Origin: Streptococcus sp. HPH0090
Lineage (GTDB): Bacteria; Bacillota; Bacilli; Lactobacillales; Streptococcaceae
Direction: 5' to 3'
NCBI RefSeq assembly: GCF_000411475.1
Contig: NZ_KE150464.1
Coordinates: forward strand, 62,001 to 126,000
Length of the DNA stretch: 64,000 nucleotides
A program made the translations under genes and the position numbers. The notes under the pieces were generated by a model, which had not been told where the DNA came from, searched no databases, and worked only from the letters and a program-made list of their open reading frames with translations. This document shows positions 54,142-63,906 of this stretch, in pieces. Within the stretch, counting starts at the first letter, position 1, and every line of letters begins with the position of its first letter.

Positions 54142-55074
54142 TTATTTAGACAAACCTTCAGAAATCTTGTCAAGGTTGTATTTCATCATGTTGTAGTAGC
54201 TGTCACCTTCTTTACCTTCTTCAGCAATTGAGTCAGTAAAGATTTGAGCATAGATTGGGATGTTTGTGTCTTTAGAAACAGTCTTCATTGGACGATCATC
54301 GACACTGGACTCAACAAATAGTGATGGAACTTTTGTTTGGCGAAGTTTTTCAACCAAAGTCTTGATTTGGTCAGGTGTTCCCTCTTCTTCAGTGTTGATT
54401 TCCCAGATGTAGGCACTTGGGACACCGTAAGCTTTAGAGAAGTATTTGAAGCATCCCTCGCTGGTTACGATGAGTTTCTTGTCCGCATCAATAGCGTTAA
54501 ATTTCTCTTTGGCTTCCTTGTCAAGCTTGTCTAGTTTTTCAGTGTATTCTTTGAGATTTTTTTCGTAGAATTCCTTGTTGTTAGGGTCTTTAGCGATGAG
54601 TTGCTTAGCAATGTTTTGCGCATAAATAATCCCGTTTTCAAGGTTGAGCCAAGCATGTGGGTCTTCTTTCCCTTTTTCATTTTGGCCTTCTAAGTAGATG
54701 ATATCAACGCCTTCACTGACAGCAAAGTAGTCCTTGTTTTCAGTTTTCTTGGCATTCTCAACTAATTTTGTAAACCAGGCATTTCCACCTGTTTCAAGGT
54801 TGATACCGTTGTAAAAGATTAAGTCGGCCTGTGACGTTTTTTTGACGTCTTCAGGAAGAGGCTCGTACTCGTGTGGATCTTGTCCAACAGGCACGATACT
54901 ATGAAGATCAATCTTGTCTCCTGCGATATTTTTAGTAATATCAGCGATAATTGAGTTTGTAGCTACGACCTTTAATTTTTGGTCACTTGTGGCTGTGTCT
55001 TTTTTTCCAGTAGAGCATGCTACAAGAGCAATTACAGAAAGAAAGAGAACGAATAATGTACCTAATTTTTTCAT
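54142..55074 (-). CDS. psaA: Manganese-binding lipoprotein PsaA
   Basis: A 310-residue solute-binding lipoprotein of the PsaBCA Mn importer. The signal peptide ends in the lipobox LVAC with Cys20 as lipid anchor. The metal ligands of the family are all present: His68 (GQDPHEYEP), His140 (EDPHAW), Glu206 (TSEGCF), and an Asp near 281 (IFTDSIAE). Residue 208 next to the ligand loop is Cys, where I recall Ala in pneumococcus. The start at 55074 has GGAGGA upstream; a longer frame to 55086 has no ribosome site. It is the last gene of the psaB-psaC-psaA unit. Confidence 0.97.
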   Translation of the reverse strand: MKKLGTLFVLFLSVIALVACSTGKKDTATSDQKLKVVATNSIIADITKNIAGDKIDLHSIVPVGQDPHEYEPLPEDVKKTSQADLIFYNGINLETGGNAWFTKLVENAKKTENKDYFAVSEGVDIIYLEGQNEKGKEDPHAWLNLENGIIYAQNIAKQLIAKDPNNKEFYEKNLKEYTEKLDKLDKEAKEKFNAIDADKKLIVTSEGCFKYFSKAYGVPSAYIWEINTEEEGTPDQIKTLVEKLRQTKVPSLFVESSVDDRPMKTVSKDTNIPIYAQIFTDSIAEEGKEGDSYYNMMKYNLDKISEGLSK

Positions 55075-55105
55075 TAGATCCTCCAATTTATTGGGGTCTT
55101 TCCCC

Positions 55106-55954
55106 TTATTTTAACAAATGTTTATTTTTCAGTTTCAAATATCGTTGTTTAGGAGAGATAAAGAAACTGATTAAGAAGAAGCTAGCAGCTGTGAGCACGA
55201 TGCTAGAACCAGCTGCTAAGTTTAAACTATAGCCAATAAAGAGTCCCAAAACTGAAGCAGTAGCTCCAAAGGTTGAGGAAAGAAAAATCATACTTTTCAG
55301 GCTATTAGCATAAAGATAAGCAGTTGCAGCTGGGGTAATCAGCATGGCTACAATCAGGATAGTTCCGACACTTTGCATGGCTGTCACAGACACGAGAGTC
55401 AGGAGTACCATGAGAAGGTAGTGATAGAAATTGACAGGCATTCCCATGGCTTTAGCCAAGAGTTCATCAAAGGAAGTTATCAAGAGTTGTTTGAAGAAAA
55501 TCCAGATTAACAAGAGAATGACTGCCCCAACACCCATAGTAATAAACATATCCGTATCTTGGACGGCCAGGATATTACCAAAAAGGATATGGAAAAGGTC
55601 AGTTGAACTTTTAGCGACACTAATCAAGATGATACCGAGGGCTAAGAAAGAAGAAAAGGTAATGCCGATGGCGGTATCGCTTTTGATAATCGAGTTTCCC
55701 TTGATGTAGGTAATGATGATGGCAGCTAGCAATCCAAAGACAATGGCTCCGATAAAGAAGTCAACGCCCAAGATGAAGGAGAGGGCTACACCTGGTAAGA
55801 CAGCATGTGAAATGGCATCTCCCATGAGTGACATCCCGCGTAGGATGATGAAACATCCCACAGCTCCAGCTACGACCCCGACGACAATAGCTGTTATCAA
55901 GGCATTTTGTAGGAAATGGAATTTTTGCAATCCATCGATAAATTCTGCAATCAT
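55106..55954 (-). CDS. psaC: Manganese ABC transporter permease PsaC
   Basis: A 282-residue ABC-3 family permease with about eight membrane helices. [20 protein letters not shown] (near residues 33-52) is the conserved N-terminal region; the cytosolic coupling segment includes [12 protein letters not shown]. It forms the membrane channel of the Mn2+ importer with PsaB and PsaA. It overlaps psaB by four bases, so translation is coupled. Confidence 0.96.
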   Translation of the reverse strand: MIAEFIDGLQKFHFLQNALITAIVVGVVAGAVGCFIILRGMSLMGDAISHAVLPGVALSFILGVDFFIGAIVFGLLAAIIITYIKGNSIIKSDTAIGITFSSFLALGIILISVAKSSTDLFHILFGNILAVQDTDMFITMGVGAVILLLIWIFFKQLLITSFDELLAKAMGMPVNFYHYLLMVLLTLVSVTAMQSVGTILIVAMLITPAATAYLYANSLKSMIFLSSTFGATASVLGLFIGYSLNLAAGSSIVLTAASFFLISFFISPKQRYLKLKNKHLLK

Positions 55955-56673
55955 AGGTCACCTCCATTGAAAAAGAGTCGATTACCGTAAGCTTCTTTGA
56001 GATTGGCTTCAGTAAAGGTTTCTTTGGTTGGACCAAAGGCAATCACTTCTCGATTGACAAGCAAGACTTGATCGAAGTAGTGAGGAACCTTGCTGAGGTC
56101 GTGGTGGACGATGAGAACCGTCTTCCCAGCTTTTTTCAAATCTCTCAGCGTATTCATGATGATTTCCTCACTGACAGAATCAATCCCAACAAAGGGTTCA
56201 TCTAAGAGTATATAATCGGCTTCCTGCACCAAACATCTGGCAATCAAAACCCGCTGGAATTGACCTCCAGACAGTTGACTGATTTGCCGTTCTGCATAGT
56301 CTGAGAGTCCAACAATTTCAAGGGCTTCTTGCACTTTCTTCCAATGTTTAGCGTTTAAACTGCGAAAGAGTGGGATAGAGGGAAATAGTCCTAGCGAGAC
56401 GCATTCCTTGACCTTGATGGGAAAGTTGTAGTCGATATTGATTTTTTGTTCGACATAGGCAATTCGGTGTAAGGATTTTTTAACTTCCTTGTCATCGAGA
56501 AATGCCTGACCTTGATGTGGGATAATTCCCAGCATCCCTTTTAATAATGTTGATTTTCCAGCACCGTTTGGACCAATGATACCGGTAATTGTTGGTCCTT
56601 GAAGCACTAGTGAAATATCCTTAAGTGCCGATGTTTCTTTGTAGGAGACACTGAGGTTTTCTATACGTATCAT
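55951..56673 (-). CDS. psaB: Manganese ABC transporter ATPase PsaB
   Basis: A 240-residue ATPase driving Mn2+ uptake. Walker A is [13 protein letters not shown] near residue 36, the signature is [14 protein letters not shown] near 134, and Walker B is [13 protein letters not shown]. The start is placed at the ATG at 56673, with AGGAGG ten bases upstream; the longer frame to 56706 begins within the promoter region and is rejected. It is the first gene of psaBCA, downstream of a promoter with a PsaR-type site. Confidence 0.96.
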   Translation of the reverse strand: MIRIENLSVSYKETSALKDISLVLQGPTITGIIGPNGAGKSTLLKGMLGIIPHQGQAFLDDKEVKKSLHRIAYVEQKINIDYNFPIKVKECVSLGLFPSIPLFRSLNAKHWKKVQEALEIVGLSDYAERQISQLSGGQFQRVLIARCLVQEADYILLDEPFVGIDSVSEEIIMNTLRDLKKAGKTVLIVHHDLSKVPHYFDQVLLVNREVIAFGPTKETFTEANLKEAYGNRLFFNGGDL

Positions 56674-56697
56674 AAACTTGTATTCCTCCTGTCTCTT

Positions 56698-56733
56698 AAT
56701 ATACATTAAAAAAAAAATTAAGTCAAGTTAATT
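56698..56733 (-). promoter_or_regulatory. psaBCA promoter with PsaR-type operator
   Basis: On the minus strand TTGACT (56726-56721) and TATATT (56703-56698) are 17 bases apart. The -35 is embedded in AATTAACTTGACTTAATTTT, an A/T-rich imperfect palindrome like the PsaR/MntR/ScaR operators, so metal-bound PsaR would cover the -35. Confidence 0.75.
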
Positions 56734-56852
56734 TTTGAAAAAATTAAAATAATAACTGAAAAATGATGGAAAAGGAAAGTTCATTTTTAATTGCATTCCC
56801 CAGGGATTTTTGCTAAGCTAAGAATAAGTGAAATTAGGAAAGCGAGAACAAG

Positions 56853-58745
56853 ATGACACGTTATCAAGATGATTTTTATGATGCCATAAATGGTGAGTGG
56901 GAAAAGACTGCCGTCATTCCTGCTGATAAATCACGAACAGGTGGATTTATCGACCTTGATGAAGAAATCGAAGAGTTGATGCTAACGACGACGGACAAAT
57001 GGTTGGCAGGAGAAGATGTGCCAGAAGATCCTATCCTAGCAAACTTTATCAAATACCATCGTATGGTCAGAGATTTCGACAAGCGAGAAGCTGATGGGAT
57101 CAAGCCAGTCCTTCCTATGCTTAAGGAATACCAAGATTTGGAGAGCTTCGCAGACTTTACAAGCAAGCTAGCAGCGTTTGAACTAGCTGGCAAACCAAAC
57201 TTCTTGCCAATTGGTGTATCACCAGACTTTATGGATGCAAGAACAAATGTACTCTGGGCTGGTGCTCCAGGAACTATCTTGCCAGATACAACCTACTATG
57301 CAGAAGACCATCCACAGCGTGAGGAATTATTGAACCTTTGGAAAGAAAGTACTTCTAATCTCCTCAAAGCCTATAACTTCTCAGATGAAGAAATCGCAGA
57401 TTTGCTAGAGAAACGATTGGAGTTGGACCGCCGTATCGCAGCTGTCGTACTTTCAAACGAAGAGAGTTCAGAATACGCCAAACTCTACCATCCATATTCT
57501 TATGAAGATTTCAAGAAGTTTGCGCCTGCCTTACCTCTCGATGACTTTTTCCAAGCTGTGATTGGTCAAACTCCAGATAAGGTTATAGCAGATGAGGAAC
57601 GCTTCTGGCAAGCAGCAGAGCAATTCTATAGTGAAGAAGCTTGGCCTCTACTCAAAGCAAGCTTGATCTTGAGTGTGGTTAATCTTTCAACGAGCTATTT
57701 GACAGATGAGATTCGCATTTTGTCAGGTGCCTATGGCCGTGCACTTTCAGGTGTTCCTGAGGCTCAAGACAAACGCAAGGCAGCTTACCATTTAGCCCAA
57801 GGACCATTCAAACAAGCGCTCGGTCTTTGGTATGCCCACGAAAAATTCTCTCCAGAAGCTAAGGCGGACGTAGAGAAAAAAGTGGCGACCATGATTGATG
57901 TTTATAAGGAACGTTTAGCTAAAAACGACTGGCTGACACCTGAAACACGAGAAAAAGCTATCGTCAAACTCAATGTTATCAAACCTTATATTGGTTACCC
58001 AGAAGAATTACCAGCTCGTTACAAGGACAAGGTAGTGGATGAATCTGCTAGCCTCTTTGAGAATGCCCTAGCCTTTGCGCGTGTTGAAATTAAGCACAGT
58101 TGGAGCAAGTGGAACCAGCCAGTTGACTACAAGGAGTGGGGAATGCCTGCTCATATGGTCAATGCCTACTACAATCCACAAAAGAATTTGATTGTCTTCC
58201 CAGCTGCTATCTTACAGGCTCCATTCTATGACTTGCATCAGTCATCTTCTGCCAACTATGGTGGTATCGGTGCGGTCATTGCCCATGAAATTTCTCACGC
58301 CTTTGATACTAATGGTGCTTCCTTTGATGAAAATGGTAGCCTCAAGGACTGGTGGACAGAAAGCGACTATGCAGCCTTCAAAGAGAAAACTCAGAAGGTT
58401 ATCGACCAGTTTGATGGACAAGAATCTTACGGAGCAAAAATCAATGGGAAACTAACCGTGTCCGAAAACGTTGCCGACCTTGGAGGAATTGCTGCAGCGC
58501 TAGAAGCTGCTAAGAGAGAACCAGACTTTTCAGCTGAAGAATTCTTCAACAACTTTGCGCGTATCTGGCGTATGAAAGGTCGCCCAGAGTTAATGAAACT
58601 TATGGCTAGCGTTGATGTGCACGCGCCAGCTAAACTTCGTGTTAACGTCCAAGTGCCAAACTTTGATGACTTCTTTACAACCTATGATGTCAGAGAAGGT
58701 GATGGTATGTGGCGTTCACCAGAAGACCGTGTGATTATTTGGTAA
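56853..58745 (+). CDS. pepO: Endopeptidase PepO (M13 family)
   Basis: A 630-residue zinc metallopeptidase of the neprilysin family. The zinc motif HEISHAFD lies near residue 478, the third ligand Glu is in ENVADLGG near 538, and NAYYNPQKNLIVFPAAILQ is a substrate-binding strand. There is no signal peptide, as in pneumococcal PepO, which is nevertheless reported at the surface and binds host plasminogen and fibronectin. It is adjacent to, and divergent from, psaBCA, as I recall in pneumococcus. Confidence 0.96.
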   Translation: MTRYQDDFYDAINGEWEKTAVIPADKSRTGGFIDLDEEIEELMLTTTDKWLAGEDVPEDPILANFIKYHRMVRDFDKREADGIKPVLPMLKEYQDLESFADFTSKLAAFELAGKPNFLPIGVSPDFMDARTNVLWAGAPGTILPDTTYYAEDHPQREELLNLWKESTSNLLKAYNFSDEEIADLLEKRLELDRRIAAVVLSNEESSEYAKLYHPYSYEDFKKFAPALPLDDFFQAVIGQTPDKVIADEERFWQAAEQFYSEEAWPLLKASLILSVVNLSTSYLTDEIRILSGAYGRALSGVPEAQDKRKAAYHLAQGPFKQALGLWYAHEKFSPEAKADVEKKVATMIDVYKERLAKNDWLTPETREKAIVKLNVIKPYIGYPEELPARYKDKVVDESASLFENALAFARVEIKHSWSKWNQPVDYKEWGMPAHMVNAYYNPQKNLIVFPAAILQAPFYDLHQSSSANYGGIGAVIAHEISHAFDTNGASFDENGSLKDWWTESDYAAFKEKTQKVIDQFDGQESYGAKINGKLTVSENVADLGGIAAALEAAKREPDFSAEEFFNNFARIWRMKGRPELMKLMASVDVHAPAKLRVNVQVPNFDDFFTTYDVREGDGMWRSPEDRVIIW

Positions 58746-58751
58746 TCAAAA

Positions 58752-58778
58752 AACCAAGGATGATTGTCCTTGGTTTTT
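58752..58778. terminator. Bidirectional terminator between pepO and the hydrolase gene
   Basis: AACCAAGGA pairs perfectly with TCCTTGGTT, with a T run after it and an A run before. Confidence 0.92.
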
Positions 58779-58783
58779 ATGTT

Positions 58784-59413
58784 TTAGAAAAATGGATTAA
58801 AAGTCTTTTCGTGAGCGATGGTCGTAGCAGGACCATGTCCAGGATAGACATCGTAGTTAGGAAGGGTAAAGAGCTGGGTTTGGACACTATGAAGGAGTTG
58901 TTCCATACTACCAGTTGGCAAGTCTGTCCGACCAATGGTTTCTCGGAAAAGGGCATCTCCCGTTAAGACCAAGTGTCCATCTGGGAAAACCAATGAAACT
59001 CCACCGATAGAGTGACCTGGCGTTGGTAAGGCTGTGAAGTGGAATTCCTCAATCTGGTATTCTTCATGAAAGACATAAGTGTGTTCAGCTGGTTTGCAGA
59101 TGACATCTGCCATATCGTCATGTCGAGGGAGACCTGAAAGGTTGTCAACAGGAGTATAGAGCCAAGAAGATTCACTTTCTGCCACATAGACTGGAGGATT
59201 TCCATAAGTATCTCTGACCAAGTCAAGACTCATAATATGGTCGTAGTGAGTGTGGGTCAGAAGAATGGCACAGACCGGTTTATTGATGGTTTCAATAGTC
59301 TTGCGAATGGCCTCCCAATGGCTACCAGGATCGACTACAATCAGGTGTTGCTCCCCTTCGAGATAATAAGTATTTTCATAGGCGACAGGATTCACAGTCT
59401 TATGGATTTTCAT
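58784..59413 (-). CDS. Metallo-beta-lactamase-fold hydrolase (glyoxalase II-like)
   Basis: A 209-residue hydrolase. The metal motif is THTHYDHIMSL (near residues 53-63), followed by the second-shell His in PTPGHSIGG near 133, LTGDALF near 151 and the C-terminal VYPGHGPATTI. This layout matches glyoxalase II-like enzymes and small thiolester hydrolases; substrate is unknown. A minus-strand extended -10, TGTTATACT (59454-59446), lies upstream. It is a single gene converging on pepO. Confidence 0.88.
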   Translation of the reverse strand: MKIHKTVNPVAYENTYYLEGEQHLIVVDPGSHWEAIRKTIETINKPVCAILLTHTHYDHIMSLDLVRDTYGNPPVYVAESESSWLYTPVDNLSGLPRHDDMADVICKPAEHTYVFHEEYQIEEFHFTALPTPGHSIGGVSLVFPDGHLVLTGDALFRETIGRTDLPTGSMEQLLHSVQTQLFTLPNYDVYPGHGPATTIAHEKTFNPFF

Positions 59414-59445
59414 AGGATTTCCTCTTTCATAGATTTACAGTTTCT

Positions 59446-59454
59446 AGTATAACA
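59446..59454 (-). promoter_or_regulatory. Extended -10 promoter of the metallo-hydrolase gene
   Basis: TGTTATACT on the minus strand, about 33 bases before the start codon. Confidence 0.6.
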
Positions 59455-59517
59455 CAGAAGAATAAAATAAGGAATCAACAAGAAAGTCCCTCCATAAAAG
59501 AAGGGACTTTTAACTTT

Positions 59518-60594
59518 TTAAAAATGATTTTTCCAGGCTTGGAAACGGGCATCCAGTAGGAGTTGTGTTAGATTTTTTAAGGTTTCAACTTGCTCGGGCT
59601 CTAGAGTTTGTGCCTGGGAAACTAGTTGTCGAACATGTTCGATCGCGTTTTTTGAAGATAGTTCATTAATGGAGCTAATTCCAGACTCTAGGATGGTTCC
59701 AAAGAAGAGATCAAAGTAGAGCTCTAATTCCTCATCGGGAACACTATCCACCCATTCTTTAAGAGTGTCTTTAATTTGTAAACTTTCGCTACTGATTGCC
59801 TCTAGTTGGACAAAGTGCTGTCCCTCAGTTAGCCAGCTGAAAGTATTGTGTTGAGCGATTCCACCGAGAGCCGTAGATTTGACGACGGTAGGAGTATCAG
59901 GAACTTCTAGCATCATGCCGATGACAGAACCTTGTGGGACATAACGGTGAAATTTAGGGATAACATCTTGATAACCAGTCGTTTCTGTCAGATGAGCCTG
60001 TAAACCAGGAGCATCGTAGGTATAAACTGCTGATATCTTTTCCTGCAATTCAGGTTGAATTTGGCTAGCAGCGTAGACAGCTAGATTGCCACCTTTAGAA
60101 TGTCCAGCTACCATCACTTTTTGTTTTGGATGTTGGGTAAAGAAATCTTCCAAATACTCAAGAGCATGCTTTTGGGCAGGGATTTCCTTCATATAGGTCA
60201 TATGGAAATCTTCCTTCCAGCCAATAATACTGTCGTCTGTGCCACGAAAGACAATGAGATAAGTATCTAGGTTCAGACGATAGGTCATAGCAGCAAATTG
60301 CTTTTGGAGTTCCACATCAATATCGTTGACAAAGTTAGAGAGTTTGCAATTTTTAAAACGTTTGTGTTGGGCTAGCTGATCTAGAAGCTGGAGACGTTCT
60401 TTGTTGGTCAACATGGTGCTTTCTCGAGGAACACGGGTTGCGACATCGCTTAATCGATTGACAGGCTGGTCCAATAGGTTATCAAAAGGAAGATAGGTCA
60501 GCTCTGTTAAAGCTAGTACATCTAGTTCATTTAAGGGAAGATCATAAAAAGAATCGTATTGAACATCAGTTAGGTAGTCAAAAATATTGGCCAT
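59518..60594 (-). CDS. DUF2974 alpha/beta-hydrolase-like protein
   Basis: A 358-residue protein of the DUF2974 (Mbeg1-like) family. The nucleophile elbow is VMVAGHSKGGNLAVYAA near residues 163-179, of the lipase GxSxG type, so esterase or lipase activity is likely but the substrate is unknown. A C-terminal helical region of about 100 residues follows the hydrolase part. The start at 60594 has AAAGGA upstream. The open frame to 60621 begins inside the -10 element (60625-60617) and is rejected. It is divergent from the two-component genes. Confidence 0.82.
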   Translation of the reverse strand: MANIFDYLTDVQYDSFYDLPLNELDVLALTELTYLPFDNLLDQPVNRLSDVATRVPRESTMLTNKERLQLLDQLAQHKRFKNCKLSNFVNDIDVELQKQFAAMTYRLNLDTYLIVFRGTDDSIIGWKEDFHMTYMKEIPAQKHALEYLEDFFTQHPKQKVMVAGHSKGGNLAVYAASQIQPELQEKISAVYTYDAPGLQAHLTETTGYQDVIPKFHRYVPQGSVIGMMLEVPDTPTVVKSTALGGIAQHNTFSWLTEGQHFVQLEAISSESLQIKDTLKEWVDSVPDEELELYFDLFFGTILESGISSINELSSKNAIEHVRQLVSQAQTLEPEQVETLKNLTQLLLDARFQAWKNHF

Positions 60595-60616
60595 GGGAAT
60601 TCCTTTCTTAACTTTT

Positions 60617-60625
60617 ATCATATCA
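60617..60625 (-). promoter_or_regulatory. Extended -10 promoter of the DUF2974 gene
   Basis: TGATATGAT on the minus strand. Transcription should start near 60610, after the upstream in-frame ATG and before the chosen start at 60594. Confidence 0.6.
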
Positions 60626-60661
60626 GATTTACATCAATTTCGCTAGTAGTCAGGAGAATTT

Positions 60662-60670
60662 TGCTATAAT
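60662..60670 (+). promoter_or_regulatory. Extended -10 promoter of the two-component operon
   Basis: TGCTATAAT lies 20 bases before the response-regulator start codon, which has AAGGAGG in between. Confidence 0.75.
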
Positions 60671-60689
60671 ATAGAAAAAGGAGGAGCAG

Positions 60690-61367
60690 ATGCATAAGAT
60701 TTTACTAGTAGAAGATGATCAAGTAATCCGTCAGCAAGTTGGGAAAATGCTCTCCGAATGGGGTTTTGAAGTAGTTATGGTAGAAGACTTTATGGAAGTT
60801 CTGACGCTATTTGTTCAGTCTGAGCCTCATCTAGTCCTGATGGATATTGGATTGCCTCTCTTTAATGGTTATCATTGGTGTCAGGAAATCCGTAAGATTT
60901 CAAAAGTTCCTATTATGTTTCTGTCCTCCAGAGACCAGGCCATGGACATCGTGATGGCCATCAATATGGGAGCAGATGATTTCGTGACCAAGCCGTTTGA
61001 TCAGCAGGTCCTTTTAGCCAAGGTACAGGGACTATTGCGACGCTCTTATGAGTTTGGGCGGGATGAGAGTCTCTTAGAATATGCAGGCGTGATCCTCAAT
61101 ACCAAGTCTATGGATCTGCATGTTGAGGGACAAGCAATCACGTTGACAAAGAATGAATTTCAAATCCTGCGTGTCTTATTTGAACATGCGGGTAGTATCG
61201 TGGCGCGTGATGATCTGATGCGAGAACTCTGGAATAGTGACTTTTTCATCGACGATAATACTCTTTCTGTCAATGTTGCTCGCTTGCGTAAAAAGTTGGA
61301 AGAGCAAGGTTTGGTAGGATTTATTGAAACTAAGAAAGGGATAGGATACGGGTTAAAACATGCTTAA
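60690..61367 (+). CDS. OmpR-family response regulator (BceR-like)
   Basis: A 225-residue regulator. The receiver domain has the acidic pair Asp9/Asp10, phospho-acceptor Asp52 in LVLMDIGLP, and Lys in VTKPFD. The C-terminal OmpR winged helix includes LTKNEFQILRVLFEHAG and DDNTLSVNVARLRKKLEEQG. The type is that of bacitracin-resistance BceR/LiaR-associated regulators. Its last bases overlap the kinase gene. As I recall it corresponds to RR01 of pneumococcus. No transporter gene adjoins, so its targets lie elsewhere. Confidence 0.92.
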   Translation: MHKILLVEDDQVIRQQVGKMLSEWGFEVVMVEDFMEVLTLFVQSEPHLVLMDIGLPLFNGYHWCQEIRKISKVPIMFLSSRDQAMDIVMAINMGADDFVTKPFDQQVLLAKVQGLLRRSYEFGRDESLLEYAGVILNTKSMDLHVEGQAITLTKNEFQILRVLFEHAGSIVARDDLMRELWNSDFFIDDNTLSVNVARLRKKLEEQGLVGFIETKKGIGYGLKHA

Positions 61368-62334
61368 TTGGAGACAATTTTTTCTAGCCTATCTTCGCTC
61401 ACGGATTCGCCTTCTAGTCTTCATTTTTTTGATTAGCTGCCTTGCCCTCGCCTTTCACATTTTATTTACAAATCTAGGTTCTTACTTTCTTTACTTCTTT
61501 CTGCTTTGTAGTTTTCTAACCCTTTTATTTTTCATCTGGGATATCCTAGTAGAAGCAGAAGTTTATCGTAAGGAAATGCTTTATTCTGAAAGAGAACCAA
61601 AATCTCCTTTGGAATGTGCTCTAGCAGAAAAATTGGACGAACGCGAAGCTGAGCTTTATCAAAAGAAATCAGAAGCGGAAAGCAAGCTAACAGATTTACT
61701 AGACTACTATACCTTGTGGGTGCATCAAATCAAGACCCCCATAGCAGCAACCCGTCTATTGGTAGCAGAAGTTTCTGAACGAGAGCTTAAGCGACAATTG
61801 GAACAAGAAATTTTCAAAATTGATTCTTATACCAACTTGGTTTTGCAATACCTACGCTTAGAAAGCTTCCATGATGATTTGGTTTTGAAAAAAGAAAATA
61901 TAGAAGATCTGGTCAAGGAAGTCATTCGTAAATATGCCATTTTCTTTATCCAGAAAAGCCTAAGTATTAATATGCATGACTTGGATAGAAGCATTGTGAC
62001 GGATAAAAAATGGTTGTTGGTGGTCATTGAACAAATCCTTTCAAATAGCCTCAAGTATACTAATGAAGGTGGAATTGAAATCTATATGGACGGTCAGGAT
62101 CTTTGTATCAAGGATACAGGAATCGGCATTAAAAATAGTGATGTTCTTCGAGTCTTTGAACGCGGATTTTCAGGTTACAATGGTCGTATGACTCAGCAGT
62201 CATCTGGACTTGGTCTCTATTTAACCCAGAAAATTAGCCAAGAATTAGGTCATCAAATCCGTATCGAATCTGAACTTGGTCAAGGAACAACCGTGCGAAT
62301 TAAGTTTGCGGAAGTGAACCTACTTATTGAGTAA
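61360..62334 (+). CDS. Intramembrane-sensing histidine kinase (BceS-like)
   Basis: A 324-residue kinase with two membrane helices (about 16-36 and 39-61) joined by only a couple of exposed residues, the layout of intramembrane-sensing kinases. The phospho-acceptor is His122 in LWVHQIKTPIAATRLL. The ATPase part has the N box (IEQILSNSLKYT), DTGIGI and SGLGLYL. Such kinases usually sense antimicrobial peptides through an ABC transporter, but no such transporter adjoins. It overlaps its regulator by 8 bases and is followed by a terminator. Confidence 0.93.
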   Translation: MLNWRQFFLAYLRSRIRLLVFIFLISCLALAFHILFTNLGSYFLYFFLLCSFLTLLFFIWDILVEAEVYRKEMLYSEREPKSPLECALAEKLDEREAELYQKKSEAESKLTDLLDYYTLWVHQIKTPIAATRLLVAEVSERELKRQLEQEIFKIDSYTNLVLQYLRLESFHDDLVLKKENIEDLVKEVIRKYAIFFIQKSLSINMHDLDRSIVTDKKWLLVVIEQILSNSLKYTNEGGIEIYMDGQDLCIKDTGIGIKNSDVLRVFERGFSGYNGRMTQQSSGLGLYLTQKISQELGHQIRIESELGQGTTVRIKFAEVNLLIE

Positions 62335-62345
62335 AAAGAAATGCT

Positions 62346-62379
62346 AAGAGCTTGGAAGAAATCTTTCAAGCTCTTCTTT
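62346..62379 (+). terminator. Terminator after the two-component operon
   Basis: AAGAGCTTGGAAGA pairs with TCTTTCAAGCTCTT, nearly perfect, followed by CTTT. The remaining gap to 62640 holds no gene. Confidence 0.75.
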
Positions 62380-62492
62380 AGATTTCTATGTAGTGAGAAA
62401 ATAGGATAGAACAAAGAAAAAAGTAACTGGAATTTTTCCGTTCTCTATCTTTTAAATTGATTGAGTTCTTCAGAGAAAGGTTGTAAAATTTT

Positions 62493-62501
62493 TGATATAA
62501 T
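62493..62501 (+). promoter_or_regulatory. Extended -10 promoter of the DUF389 gene
   Basis: TGATATAAT lies 143 bases before the start codon, leaving a leader of about 135 bases in which I see no strong hairpin. Confidence 0.65.
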
Positions 62502-62643
62502 ATCAAGGATGGACTGATGGATAGTAAAAAGATAATGTTCAAAAGAATGACAGGTGAGAATTAAAAATATGTAAGATTGGACAGAAGTCTCTCTACCATC
62601 GTCTATACAGAAACAAGATTATATGAAATAAAAGGAGTAACCA

Positions 62644-63693
62644 ATGACCGGAAACTATTCAACACGTGAATACCGTGAAAAATTATATGATGATCTTCAT
62701 GTTCGATTAAGAGATACACTGATTTTGATGTGTTCGATTTTTATTGCCTCTATAGGTCTAAATATGAATTCAACAGCTGTCATTATTGGAGCCATGCTGA
62801 TTTCCCCTCTTATGACACCGATTGTTGGACTGGGATTCGGTTTAGCTATTTTTGATACGCGTTTAATCAAGCAATCTCTAGAGGTTTTATTTACTCAAGT
62901 ATTGGTCAGTTTGCTTGTCTCGACTCTGTATTTCTGGATTACTCCCTTATCTTATGCAAGTAGCGAGTTGATTGCACGAACCTCTCCAACAATTTGGGAT
63001 GTTCTCATTGCTATTGCTGGTGGGATAGCAGGTGTTATTGGTTCAAGGAAAAAAGAAGCAAACAATATCGTGCCTGGAGTAGCTATTGCAACAGCTCTGA
63101 TGCCACCTATCTGTACTGCAGGTTATGGTTTAGCTAATGGAAATGTGCGATTTTTATTTGGAGCTCTCTATCTTTTCTTGATCAACTGTGTCTTTATCAT
63201 GCTAACCAATATTGTTGGAACTAGAATTTTAATGAGAAAATCTCCTTTAAGTTCATTTAAAGAGCTAAACATTAAAATGAAAATTGGCTTGATATCCTTA
63301 ATTGTATTATTGGTTCTTCCAGCCAGCTATTCAGCAGTCACTCTGACGATAGATCAAGCGCGAAAAGAAGGGATTAAACAGTTTGTAGGAAAAGAGTTCG
63401 CCAATCATACGCTCATTAATCAAGTCTACAAGTCAAGTAGCAATGAATTAGTCTTGACAGTTGTTGGAGATCCGATTTCAGAAGAAGAATTAGAAACAAT
63501 CCGCCAAAAACAAGCCTCTTACGGTATTCAAACTGTTCAATTGAAAGTCAATCAAGTCCATAATTCGACAAAATTAGATAGTGAGATGACCAAGGAATTT
63601 TATGAAACCATTAACAAGTATATCGATCAAAAACTCTCTGAAAAAGATTCACAAAAAGATCTCGTAAAAGAGAATGAAGCAGACAAGGATTGA
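62644..63693 (+). CDS. DUF389 membrane protein
   Basis: A 349-residue protein with about six membrane helices in the first 235 residues. The DUF389 core is clear: LNMNSTAVIIGAMLISPLMT near residues 39-58, GGIAGVIGSRKKEANNIVPG near 125, and VAIATALMPPICTAGYGLA near 147. The C-terminal part, after residue about 240, is hydrophilic and ends in a highly charged tail. The function of the family is not established; some relatives have been called uncharacterised hydrophobic or transporter-like proteins. An AAAGGAG ribosome site precedes the ATG. Confidence 0.85.
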   Translation: MTGNYSTREYREKLYDDLHVRLRDTLILMCSIFIASIGLNMNSTAVIIGAMLISPLMTPIVGLGFGLAIFDTRLIKQSLEVLFTQVLVSLLVSTLYFWITPLSYASSELIARTSPTIWDVLIAIAGGIAGVIGSRKKEANNIVPGVAIATALMPPICTAGYGLANGNVRFLFGALYLFLINCVFIMLTNIVGTRILMRKSPLSSFKELNIKMKIGLISLIVLLVLPASYSAVTLTIDQARKEGIKQFVGKEFANHTLINQVYKSSSNELVLTVVGDPISEEELETIRQKQASYGIQTVQLKVNQVHNSTKLDSEMTKEFYETINKYIDQKLSEKDSQKDLVKENEADKD

Positions 63694-63837
63694 GGATAGT
63701 CAACTTATCTAACTCGAGGAAGCAAATCTTGGGAGAATATCCTATATCCAAAAGTTAGTGGATAGAAAGGATCGTTGACGAGGATACCATTTGTGGTAGT
63801 TTGACCAATCACTACTAGCTCAGCTTAATCAAAATAC

Positions 63838-63872
63838 AAAAAAGCAACAACTGAAATAGTTGTTGCTTTTTT
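63838..63872. terminator. Bidirectional terminator between the DUF389 gene and thrS
   Basis: AAAGCAACAACT pairs perfectly with AGTTGTTGCTTT, with A and T runs outside. The stretch 63694-63837 contains no gene or other structure I can support. Confidence 0.92.
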
Positions 63873-63906
63873 AGGTAGCTGGAATTTTTATCCCAGGTTT
63901 TATCGT

